This document shows, piece by piece, positions 1 to 5,124 of a stretch of DNA of 6,668 nucleotides (positions are counted from its first letter, which is position 1; every line of letters begins with the position of its first letter). The stretch covers positions 1 to 6,668 of the forward strand of contig CAMLCX010000276.1 of the NCBI GenBank assembly GCA_946478635.1. The letters are read 5' to 3'. Source of the DNA: an uncultured Pseudomonadota bacterium. Its GTDB lineage: Bacteria > Desulfobacterota_B > Binatia > UBA9968. The notes beneath the pieces are model-generated. The model searched no databases. It was not told where the DNA came from and worked only from the letters and a program-made list of their open reading frames with translations. The position numbers and the translations under genes are program-made.

Positions 1-26
1 GCCTCGTGCCTCATGCCTATTTGTTA

Positions 27-110
27 ACGATTTGAACGGAGCGCAGCGGTTGAATCCTTCGACCTTGCTCAGGACAGGCTAATTAAACGTTTTGAACGGG
101 CCGCAGTATC
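27..110. repeat. GTTCAA/TTGAAC-rich dispersed repeat, left copy
   Basis: This stretch contains TTGAAC at 32-37 and 92-97, each followed by GG and a CGCAG-type segment. The part at 29-54 resembles the reverse complement of 433-457: both read GATTTGAACGG or GATTGAACGG, then a short CG-rich piece, then AGCGGTTGAA. Between the two TTGAAC units sits TTCGACCTTGCTCAGGACAG (57-76), which resembles the TTCGACAAGCTCAGGACAGG-type intergenic repeats I recall from many environmental genomes. No coding content is visible. It is probably a decayed dispersed repeat; the family name is unknown to me. Confidence 0.5.
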
Positions 111-150
111 GCTGATATAAGAGAAACTTATAACGCTGATGAACGCTGAT
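110..150. repeat. CGCTGAT short repeat cluster
   Basis: Three copies of CGCTGAT occur within 41 bases. Two form a near-perfect tandem, AACGCTGAT at 132-140 and 142-150, separated by one base; the third is in the CGCTGATATAA at 110-120. Short AACGCTGATGAACGCTGAT runs are a recurrent intergenic repeat type in many bacterial genomes (recollection, not checked). The cluster lies in AT-richer DNA without a gene. Confidence 0.45.
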
Positions 151-236
151 ATTAGATTTTCTTATTGGACAATCGGATCGCTTGTCTTTTAAGATCCAGT
201 GCCAGCTTAAAGGGATAAGGGATAAAACGCCCGGCA

Positions 237-314
237 GTGGGAAACAGCGATCTCAAGATCAGGACGAAAGATTACGCGTTAGCGGTGATACGGCTTTTTG
301 CAGAATTGCCGAAA
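237..314 (+). pseudogene. N-terminal remnant of an S23/four-helix-bundle protein
   Basis: From a GTG at 237 the reading frame gives NSDLKIRTKDYALAV followed by IRLFAELPK. This matches the conserved start of the four-helix-bundle family once called 23S rRNA intervening-sequence proteins, which typically begins DLKxRTKxFALRIIRLxxxLPK. The next expected segment, with the GxQLLRSGTSVGANYREA-type motif, is absent. After LPK the frame runs on to a stop at 504-506 with no family similarity, through the GGGGACATTCTACTTTT block. Intact members are about 115-125 residues, so only about a fifth remains. It is a truncated, presumably dead gene. The match is by recognition of a short stretch. Confidence 0.5.
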
Positions 315-335
315 AGGAAACCTCTAAGACGAAGT

Positions 336-357
336 AAAGGGGACATTCTACTTTTCC
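336..357. repeat. GGGGACATTCTACTTTT repeat block
   Basis: The block GGGGACATTCTACTTTT, preceded by AAA, begins shortly after the four-helix-bundle remnant loses similarity. I recall near-identical strings beside REP-associated tyrosine transposase genes in several proteobacterial genomes, and a scrap of such a transposase lies 165 bases downstream. It is therefore plausibly an end or flank of that mobile element. That link is inference from memory. Confidence 0.35.
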
Positions 358-421
358 GTAGAAAGGCCGACGTGGCGTGTGTTAGAAGCGCTTCGTGCCA
401 AGAATCCTACAAGCTGAAGCA

Positions 422-464
422 CGTTCAAATCGTTCAACCGCTTCGATCCGTTCAATCCGTTCAG
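422..464. repeat. GTTCAA repeat array, right inverted copy
   Basis: Four GTTCAA/GTTCAG units begin at 423, 432, 450 and 459, with 9-base spacing within each pair and 18 bases between the pairs' inner units. The reverse complement of 433-457 closely matches 29-54, so the two form imperfect inverted copies enclosing about 380 bases with the S23 remnant and the GGGGACA block. No protein similarity is visible here. Confidence 0.55.
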
Positions 465-514
465 GCGAGATTCGATCCGGATCCTTCACCTCCAACAGTT
501 CAGTAAAAATCGAC

Positions 515-571
515 GATCGCCTGATGCCGAATCATTTTCATCTCGTGCTCGGGAGAAATTTGCCTTTTTAG
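515..571 (+). pseudogene. Fragment of a REP-associated Y1/HUH transposase
   Basis: Codons from 521 read LMPNHFHLVL, then GRNLPF and a TAG at 569-571. LMPNHFHLxL is the signature of the Y1 transposase family (IS200-like and REP-associated tyrosine transposases). The two histidines of HxH (codons at 533 and 539) coordinate the metal at the single-strand DNA cleavage site. Nothing else of the roughly 150-250 residue protein can be recognised: upstream residues do not match, the catalytic tyrosine helix is missing, and the frame stops seven codons after the motif. It is a decayed scrap, identified by a short but distinctive motif. Confidence 0.5.
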
Positions 572-697
572 CAGAAAGAAATTCACAGCAAACAACTTCC
601 TGGATCCTAAACAGAGATTATCTGAGTGACGCTGACGCTATCGACGCCAAGGATTTACTAAGATGGCAGTGAGAGTACCCCCGCACAAAATTGACCC

Positions 698-1218
698 ATG
701 ACTCAGGAAGAACTTCGGTTGCAGGAAGACCGTGAACGGAAAGCCAACTGGAAACGCTGGGGTCCGTACCTCTCCGAACGTCAGTGGGGCACGGTGCGTG
801 AGGATTACAGCGCCGGCGGTCATGCTGGGAGTACTTTCCCCACGATCATGCGCGGAGCAGAGCGTATTGGTGGGGCGAGGACGGATTGGGAGGCATTTGC
901 GATCGCCACCAGTTTATTTGCTTCGCTCTCGCATTGTGGAACGGCCGCGATCCCATTCTGAAGGAGCGCCTTTTTGGGCTGACGGGAAACGAAGGCAATC
1001 ACGGCGAGGACGTCCAAGAATATTACTTCTACCTTGATTCGACGCCTACGCACTCGTACATGAAATTCCTGTACAAGTACCCGCAGCGAGAATTTCCCTA
1101 TACAAAACTCGGAGAGGAAATCAGGCGGCGAAACCGGCGAGATCTAGAATTCGGGATGATATCTCAAGTTTTCGTGGTGCCCTGCGGGGGCAATAGTGGG
1201 GGCATCTGCTGGAATTAG
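698..1218 (+). pseudogene. Frameshifted, truncated MGH1-like glucosidase (N-terminal part)
   Basis: The ATG at 698 starts [13 protein letters not shown], then [19 protein letters not shown], the conserved N-terminus of a family of large bacterial glucosidases with an MGH1-like (GH63-related) catalytic domain. At about 826 one base is missing: GCTGGGAG should read GCT-TGG-GAG. Similarity then continues in the -1 frame as [20 protein letters not shown], followed by [38 protein letters not shown] and [18 protein letters not shown]. It ends near EFGMISQVF at 1147-1173, where the family has an EFELxDTGVF-like segment. The frame then reads unrelated residues to a stop at 1216-1218. Intact proteins are close to 900 residues, so about 80 percent is gone, including the catalytic domain. 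It cannot make an active enzyme. There is no clear Shine-Dalgarno before 698. Confidence 0.8.
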
Positions 1219-1246
1219 ACCTCACCAATCCTCAGGATTCCAGTAG
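1206..1246. repeat. Imperfect inverted repeat at the glucosidase break
   Basis: CTGCTGGAAT at 1206-1215 is the complement of ATTCCAGTAG at 1237-1246 except for one G-T wobble, giving a 10-base stem with a 21-base loop. It spans the stop codon of the broken glucosidase frame. No T-run follows, so it is not a typical intrinsic terminator. It could be a remnant of an insertion end. Confidence 0.35.
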
Positions 1247-1317
1247 TTTACAGTACAACGAGGTTCCCCCCGCCCCACCAATCAAGCCCGCTCAAATCGT
1301 TGAAGCCGTCACGGCGC

Positions 1318-1406
1318 GTTCAACGTTCAAGGTAACAAACATACCGGACGTGCCATGATATCCGTGAGCCCGTTCACGGGCAGGCCTTGAACGTGGAACT
1401 TTGAAC
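1318..1406. repeat. Nested inverted repeats and GTTCAA units downstream of smpB
   Basis: GTTCAA occurs at 1318 and 1325, and TTGAAC at 1387 and 1401. ACGTTCAAGG (1323-1332) is perfectly complementary to CCTTGAACGT (1385-1394). Inside lies a small hairpin, GCCCG-TTCA-CGGGC, at 1368-1381. Read on the minus strand this lies 33-104 bases after the smpB stop and may fold in the operon's 3' end, but there is no U-tract, so an intrinsic terminator is not supported. The rest of 1219-1427 shows no gene. Confidence 0.45.
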
Positions 1407-1427
1407 CCACCAGCCGACTACCGGCCG

Positions 1428-1901
1428 TTATCGCGACTTGATCGAGCGCTCGACTTCGCGCTGGGCGACTTTGCGACGCAGGGTTTCGCGCTTGTCGTAG
1501 AGCTTCTTGCCGCGCGCGAGACCGAGTTCGACTTTGGCCCGGCCTTTTTTGAAGTAGATCTTCAGCGGAATCAGCGTTAAACCGCGCTCCTTGGTCTTGC
1601 CGGTGAGGCGCTCGATCTCGCGGCCGTGGAGCAAAAGCTTGCGCGTCCGCGTCGGCTCGTGATTGAACCGATTCGCTCCGGCGTAGGGACTGATGTGGCT
1701 ATTGACCAAAAACGCTTCGCCTTTCTGAATGCGCGCGTAGCTGTCGACCAGATTGGCCTTGCCGTCGCGCAGCGATTTCACTTCGCTGCCGACCAGAATG
1801 AGCCCCGCTTCGTAGGTCTCATCGATAAAATAATTGTGGCGCGCCTGGCGATTCACGCAGACGATTTCCTCGCCGTCCGCGGCGGTTTTTTTATTTGCCA
1901 T
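1428..1901 (-). CDS. smpB: SsrA-binding protein SmpB
   Basis: SmpB binds tmRNA (SsrA) and delivers it to ribosomes stalled on broken messages in the cytoplasm, starting trans-translation. The 157-residue product has the usual family length. It shows the N-terminal signature [17 protein letters not shown] (17-33) followed by [19 protein letters not shown] (33-51), the SHISPY segment (68-73) and the basic [17 protein letters not shown] tail (128-144), which inserts into the decoding centre in known structures. The ATG overlaps the 3' end of the DUF502 gene by 11 bases, so translational coupling is likely. Only a weak AAGAA-type Shine-Dalgarno precedes it. It is the last gene of the minus-strand panC - DUF502 - smpB cluster. 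No ssrA RNA gene is visible nearby. Confidence 0.97.
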   Translation of the reverse strand: MANKKTAADGEEIVCVNRQARHNYFIDETYEAGLILVGSEVKSLRDGKANLVDSYARIQKGEAFLVNSHISPYAGANRFNHEPTRTRKLLLHGREIERLTGKTKERGLTLIPLKIYFKKGRAKVELGLARGKKLYDKRETLRRKVAQREVERSIKSR

Positions 1902-2559
1902 TGTTGTTCTTGAGCTTGTCGTCCGGCGTGATCAGACCGCTCGACGTGATCAGCTTGAGCGCCTCTTCCATGGTCATATTGAGCGGCGTGACTTCGTTGC
2001 TCGGCACGAGCAGAAAAAAGCCCGAGGTCGGGTTCGGCGTGGTCGGCACGAAGACATTGACCAGCGGCGCGTTCATCTTGTCTTCCAGATGAGCCCACGC
2101 CCGGCCCATGGCAAAGCCGACGGTATAGACGCCGGTGCGCGGATATTCGATCATCACCACCTGGCGCTGGGCGTTGGATTGGCCGAGAAAGGTCTGCACC
2201 AGCTTCTGCGCCGCGGTATAGATGCCGCGAAATATCGGAATCTGAATAAATAGACTTTCCCAGACTGCGAGAAAACGCCGCGTCGCCACGCCGCTGGTGA
2301 GCACGCCGAGAAAAAGAATGATCAGCAGCGTCACCACCGCGCCGAGCTTGGGAATGGCGAACGGCAAATAGGAATTGGGATGGACCGCGTCGGGCAGCAC
2401 GGCGAGCACGCTGTCGAGCAGGCCGATCACCCAGCCGATAAACCAAAGCGTGATCGCCAGGGGCAAAAAGACCAGCAGCCCGGCGAGAAAGTAGCGCCGC
2501 AGGCTGTCACTCCAGCGGGTTTTTAGTTTAACCGAACCGTCGTCAGCCACCGGGGTCAT
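1891..2559 (-). CDS. DUF502 family membrane protein
   Basis: This is a 222-residue member of the DUF502 family (Pfam PF04367), which also includes the plant COV1-like proteins. Its biochemical role is unknown. Two hydrophobic segments are evident, about residues 25-49 ([20 protein letters not shown]) and 72-92 ([20 protein letters not shown]), so it should sit in the inner membrane. After them come the conserved [18 protein letters not shown] (109-126) and [20 protein letters not shown] (167-186), typical of the soluble part. The ATG overlaps the panC stop as ATGA, and the 3' end overlaps smpB by 11 bases, which marks an operon. The context does not reveal a function: neighbours are a vitamin gene and a ribosome-rescue gene. 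A hydrophilic Asn/Lys tail (212-222) ends the protein. Confidence 0.92.
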   Translation of the reverse strand: MTPVADDGSVKLKTRWSDSLRRYFLAGLLVFLPLAITLWFIGWVIGLLDSVLAVLPDAVHPNSYLPFAIPKLGAVVTLLIILFLGVLTSGVATRRFLAVWESLFIQIPIFRGIYTAAQKLVQTFLGQSNAQRQVVMIEYPRTGVYTVGFAMGRAWAHLEDKMNAPLVNVFVPTTPNPTSGFFLLVPSNEVTPLNMTMEEALKLITSSGLITPDDKLKNNNGK

Positions 2560-3413
2560 GCTCCCATTCTGCGGGCCAGTATCCGGTTATCGATCAGCCG
2601 CGCCTTGCCGATGCGCACCGCCAAGGCAAGCAGCGCTCGGTCGTCGATGTTTTGAATTTCATCCAGAGTCTCGGTATCGCAAACTCTCACATACTCGACT
2701 CGAGCGAGGGGTTCATTTTTTAACTCGGCGAGAACGTGGCGCGCCAGCGCGGGCGCCGAAGTCTCGCCGCGTCTGAATAACCGTTCGGCCCTGCACAGCG
2801 CGCGTGACAGACAAACCGCGGCAGCCCGTTCCGCTTGCGTCAAATAGGCATTGCGCGAGCTCAGAGCCAAACCGTCCGGCTCGCGCACGATCGGGTGGCC
2901 GACAATTTCGACGTCCATGCTGAGGTCTCGAACCAGCCGGCGAATGACCTGGAGCTGCTGATAGTCCTTTTCGCCGAACACCGCGAGGTGGGGCTGGACG
3001 ATATTGAAAAGCTTCGTCACCACCGTGGCGACGCCGCGAAAGTGTCCGGGCCGGAGCGCGCCGCAAAGCGGCTGGCTGAGGCGTTCAACTTCGACATGCG
3101 TCTGTCCGCCCTGGGGATACATTTCCTCGACAGCCGGATGAAACAGCACGTCGACGCTTTCTGCCTGCAACAATTCACAATCGCGCTTGAAGTCGCGCGG
3201 GTAGCCGGAGAAATCCTCGCCCGGGCTGAACTGAGCCGGATTGACAAAGATCGAGACCACCAGCCGGTCGCCCCGCGCTTTGGCGCTGCGCACCAACGCA
3301 AGATGACCATCGTGCAAGAACCCCATGGTCGGCACGAACGCGATCCGCCTGCCGGCGCGCCGCTCCCCGTCGTTCCATGCGCGCATCTGCGCGATGTTGT
3401 CAATAATTTGCAT
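2556..3413 (-). CDS. panC: Pantoate--beta-alanine ligase (pantothenate synthetase)
   Basis: PanC joins pantoate and beta-alanine with ATP to give pantothenate, the coenzyme A precursor, through a pantoyl-adenylate intermediate in the cytoplasm. The 285-residue length is normal. Visible motifs are FVPTMGFLHDGH (26-37), containing the HxGH nucleotide-binding signature (34-37); VSIFVNPAQFSPGEDFSGYP (53-72); the FRGVATVVTKLFN core (125-137); FGEKDYQQL (146-154); and the KMSKS-equivalent LSSRNAYL (184-191). The ATG at 3413 begins MQIIDN, as expected for the family, but the Shine-Dalgarno is poor. An 8-base-period inverted repeat lies only 10 bases upstream of this ATG, between it and panB. The stop overlaps the next gene as ATGA. 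No panD is visible in the window, so beta-alanine must be supplied from elsewhere. Confidence 0.97.
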   Translation of the reverse strand: MQIIDNIAQMRAWNDGERRAGRRIAFVPTMGFLHDGHLALVRSAKARGDRLVVSIFVNPAQFSPGEDFSGYPRDFKRDCELLQAESVDVLFHPAVEEMYPQGGQTHVEVERLSQPLCGALRPGHFRGVATVVTKLFNIVQPHLAVFGEKDYQQLQVIRRLVRDLSMDVEIVGHPIVREPDGLALSSRNAYLTQAERAAAVCLSRALCRAERLFRRGETSAPALARHVLAELKNEPLARVEYVRVCDTETLDEIQNIDDRALLALAVRIGKARLIDNRILARRMGA

Positions 3414-3423
3414 GGGTGAAAAG

Positions 3424-3497
3424 CTGGAGTGTTGAAGTATTGGAGTGTTGGGGGTGCGACCCAGTACTCCAGCATTCCATCACTCCAACACTCCATT
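3424..3497. repeat. 8-base-period inverted repeat in the panB-panC gap
   Basis: The 85-base gap between panB and panC is almost filled by a hairpin-forming element. The left arm (3425-3455) is made of 8-base units TGGAGTGT, TGAAGTAT, TGGAGTGT, then TGGGGGT. The right arm (3459-3495), read on the minus strand, has TGGAGTGT, TGGAGTGA, TGGAATGC, TGGAGTAC, then TGGGT. The arms are complementary with a very short loop near 3456-3458; the left has three full units and the right four. In the minus-strand transcript it would form a long imperfect stem just upstream of the panC start. It looks like a small dispersed or mobile repeat; similar TGGAGT-unit elements seem familiar from other genomes, but I cannot name a family. 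Confidence 0.8.
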
Positions 3498-3498
3498 C

Positions 3499-4302
3499 TT
3501 ACTTGAACGAGTGGTCCTCCGTCGGAAACTTTCTTTCCTTGACCTCGCCGATAAAATCTTTCACCGCCCCGCTGATAACTTTCTTCAGATCGGCGTACTG
3601 TTTGACGAACTTGGGGGTGAAATCATCGAACAGTCCAAGCATGTCATGCACCACCAGCACCTGTCCATCACAGTCGGCGCCAGCGCCGATGCCGATGGTC
3701 GGAATCTTGAGCTGTGCGGTAATCTCGCGCGCCAGATCCATCGGCATGCCTTCCAAAACCACGGAGAAGGCGCCCGCTTCTTCCACCGCCAGCGCGTCGC
3801 TCAGAACCAGCTCGCGCCGCTCCTTCTCCCGGCCTTGAATTTTATAGCCGCCGAACCGGTGCACCGACTGCGGCGTCAGGCCGATATGGCCCATGACCGG
3901 AATGCCGGCGTTGACCATGGCTCGGATGGTTTCCCTGACACTGACGCCGCCTTCGAGCTTGACCGCTTCCGCGCCGCCTTCCTTCAGGAACCGCCCGGCG
4001 TTTTGCAGCGCCTGCTCTTTGCTCGCCTGATAGGAAAGAAACGGCATGTCGCCAATCACCAGCGCGCGCTTGCGGCCGCGCGCGACGATGCGCGTGTGAT
4101 AGATCATCTCATCCATGGTCACGGCCAGGGTGTTGTGATTGCCCTGCACAACGCAGCCCAGCGAGTCGCCGACCAGCAGCATCTCCACACCCGCCTCGTC
4201 GAGAATGCGAGCAAAGGAATAATCGTAGGCGGTAAGGCAGGTGATCCTTTCACCGCGCTGCTTCATCTTGACGATATGGGGTACGGTAATCTTGTCACCC
4301 AT
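3499..4302 (-). CDS. panB: 3-methyl-2-oxobutanoate hydroxymethyltransferase
   Basis: PanB transfers a hydroxymethyl group from 5,10-methylenetetrahydrofolate to ketoisovalerate, giving ketopantoate, the first committed step of pantothenate synthesis. From the ATG at 4302 the protein has 267 residues, the usual size. Its TIM-barrel signatures are [18 protein letters not shown] (21-38), LLVGDSLG (42-49) with the metal ligand Asp46, [10 protein letters not shown] (82-91) with Asp85, EAVKLEGG (112-119) with Glu117, [18 protein letters not shown] (137-154), and VVLEGMP (181-187) with the catalytic Glu184, then PTIGIGAG (201-208). I chose the ATG over a TTG at 4320 because GGAGGG lies 5 bases before it and family members begin with an equivalent of [11 protein letters not shown] strong terminator hairpin directly precedes the ribosome site. 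panC follows after 85 bases. Confidence 0.97.
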   Translation of the reverse strand: MGDKITVPHIVKMKQRGERITCLTAYDYSFARILDEAGVEMLLVGDSLGCVVQGNHNTLAVTMDEMIYHTRIVARGRKRALVIGDMPFLSYQASKEQALQNAGRFLKEGGAEAVKLEGGVSVRETIRAMVNAGIPVMGHIGLTPQSVHRFGGYKIQGREKERRELVLSDALAVEEAGAFSVVLEGMPMDLAREITAQLKIPTIGIGAGADCDGQVLVVHDMLGLFDDFTPKFVKQYADLKKVISGAVKDFIGEVKERKFPTEDHSFK

Positions 4303-4307
4303 GACGG

Positions 4308-4313
4308 CCCTCC
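4308..4313 (-). promoter_or_regulatory. panB Shine-Dalgarno, abutting a terminator U-tract
   Basis: On the minus strand GGAGGG ends 5 bases before the panB ATG. This is the best ribosome site in the window and fixes the start at 4302 rather than at the TTG at 4320, which lies upstream of the site. It begins on the base right after the terminator U-tract ends. Confidence 0.85.
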
Positions 4314-4348
4314 AAAACAAAAAAGCCTTCCGGAGCGATCCGGAAGGC
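4314..4348 (-). terminator. Rho-independent terminator/attenuator upstream of panB
   Basis: On the minus strand GCCTTCCGGA (4348-4339) and TCCGGAAGGC (4334-4325) form a perfect 10-base-pair GC-rich stem with a TCGC tetraloop, followed at once by TTTTTTGTTTT (4324-4314). The plus strand has no T-run on the other side, so it works in one direction only. It lies 69 bases after the kinase stop and ends at the panB Shine-Dalgarno. It could simply end the kinase transcript, but any panB message starting upstream must read through it, so an attenuator role is possible. Confidence 0.9.
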
Positions 4349-4409
4349 CAACGTGCAGATCAGGAAGGGCCGCTTACCCCACCCTGCAAACCATTTTGCC
4401 GTCCGTCTC

Positions 4410-4428
4410 GGTCCAGACTATCTGGATC
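4410..4428 (-). other. Hairpin with the kinase stop codon in its loop
   Basis: The minus strand reads GATCCAGA-TAG-TCTGGACC: an 8-pair stem, one pair being a G-U wobble, with a 3-base loop that is exactly the TAG stop of the kinase gene. There is no U-tract. It might stabilise the 3' end of the message or be chance; it lies 61 bases upstream of the terminator stem. Confidence 0.4.
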
Positions 4429-5059
4429 CAAGCGGTATATAATGCTGCGTCCCCGAACCCATGTGGTTGATTTCCTTGATCAAGTCAGCCAGATCCTTGC
4501 TGCTTGAGACGAAATCAATCTCCGATGTATTGACCACCAGCAGAGGCGTCTCGTCGTAATGAAAGAAATACTGGTTGTACGCCTGAGCCACCTCGCCGAG
4601 GTATTCGAAGGTAACGCCTCGTTCGAATTTTTTATCTCTTTTTTTGACCCGTTTGTAAAGCACCTCGGGGCGAGCCTGCAGATAGACCACGAGGTCGGGT
4701 TTGGGCACCCGGGTGTTCAACAGTACATAAATTTGCTGATAGAGACTTAGCTCTTCCGCGCTCAGGGTGAGGGTCGCGAAAATCTGGTCCTTGGCGAACA
4801 GGTAGTCCGCCACGGTGTTCTGGTTGAAAAGATTCTGCTGCGCCAACTCCATCTGCTGCTGGTAGCGATTGAGCAAAAAGAAGGTCTGGTTCTGGAAAGC
4901 ATAAATCTCGCGCGATTTATAAAACTTGGGCAGGAATGGGTTGTCTTCGACCCGCTCGAACACCATGCGCGCTTGAAACTCGTTGGCGAGCATCTTGGCC
5001 AGGCTGGTTTTGCCGACCCCGATCGGCCCCTCGACCACTATATACTTTGACTTGGCCAT
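4418..5059 (-). CDS. Deoxynucleoside kinase (dNK/dGK family)
   Basis: This 213-residue protein belongs to the deoxynucleoside kinase family (PF01712), which phosphorylates deoxynucleosides such as deoxyadenosine or deoxyguanosine for nucleotide salvage in the cytoplasm. It has a Walker A P-loop GPIGVGKTSL (11-20), the FERVEDNPFLPKFY segment (34-47) with a conserved acidic residue, QNQTFFLLNRYQQ (56-68), the VADYLFAKDQIFA segment (83-95) in place of the DRS/ERS motif, and the arginine-rich lid YLQARPEVLYKRVKKRDKKF (126-145). The substrate cannot be told from sequence. The ATG at 5059 gives MAKSKYIVVEGP, standard for the family, but no Shine-Dalgarno is evident. It is the first gene of the minus-strand block, divergent from nagZ, and panB follows 115 bases after its stop across a terminator. 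Confidence 0.9.
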   Translation of the reverse strand: MAKSKYIVVEGPIGVGKTSLAKMLANEFQARMVFERVEDNPFLPKFYKSREIYAFQNQTFFLLNRYQQQMELAQQNLFNQNTVADYLFAKDQIFATLTLSAEELSLYQQIYVLLNTRVPKPDLVVYLQARPEVLYKRVKKRDKKFERGVTFEYLGEVAQAYNQYFFHYDETPLLVVNTSEIDFVSSSKDLADLIKEINHMGSGTQHYIPLGSR

Positions 5060-5072
5060 TCGCGTTCAATCG

Positions 5073-5101
5073 AATTTACACGTTGCCCGAAAACTTGTCT
5101 A
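5073..5101 (-). promoter_or_regulatory. Predicted promoter of the deoxynucleoside kinase gene
   Basis: On the minus strand TAGACA (5101-5096) and TAAATT (5078-5073) are separated by exactly 17 bases, a good sigma-70-type layout. The predicted transcript start, about 7 bases past the -10 box, would be near 5066, only about 7 bases before the ATG. This is prediction by eye. Confidence 0.45.
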
Positions 5102-5106
5102 GGTTG

Positions 5107-5115
5107 TGTTATAGT
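5107..5115 (+). promoter_or_regulatory. Predicted extended -10 promoter of nagZ
   Basis: TGTTATAGT fits an extended -10 element (TGn plus TATAGT). No good -35 box lies 17 bases upstream, which the extended form can tolerate. Transcription would begin near 5121-5123, two to four bases before the nagZ ATG at 5125, suggesting a nearly leaderless message. It overlaps the back of the divergent kinase promoter region. Prediction by eye. Confidence 0.4.
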
Positions 5116-5124
5116 CGCGCGAAA

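Noticed and set aside
422..464. CRISPR array
   Set aside because: The GTTCAA units are only six bases long with short, uneven spacing and no spacers of normal length.
664..697. Insertion-sequence end just before the glucosidase stub (GTACCCCCGCACAAAATTGACC)
   Set aside because: It faintly recalls IS-end sequences, but no matching second end, target duplication or transposase was found.
1219..1427. ssrA (tmRNA) or a tRNA gene near smpB
   Set aside because: I looked for a tRNA-like end and a GGTTCGAATCC-type T-loop and saw neither; the interval is short and filled with repeats.
1853..2446. 197-codon minus-strand open frame rich in Arg and Ala
   Set aside because: It is an alternative frame of the DUF502 gene with low-complexity shadow composition.
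4303..4320. TTG start for panB at 4320
   Set aside because: It lies in the terminator U-tract, upstream of the Shine-Dalgarno that serves the ATG at 4302.
3445..4470. 341-codon plus-strand open frame
   Set aside because: It is antisense to panB, whose motifs are complete; the frame shows no recognisable domain and is a GC-driven shadow.
4936..5124. Longer N-terminus for nagZ
   Set aside because: The extra 63 codons run antisense through the kinase gene and do not resemble family 3 hydrolases; the family begins at the ATG at 5125.
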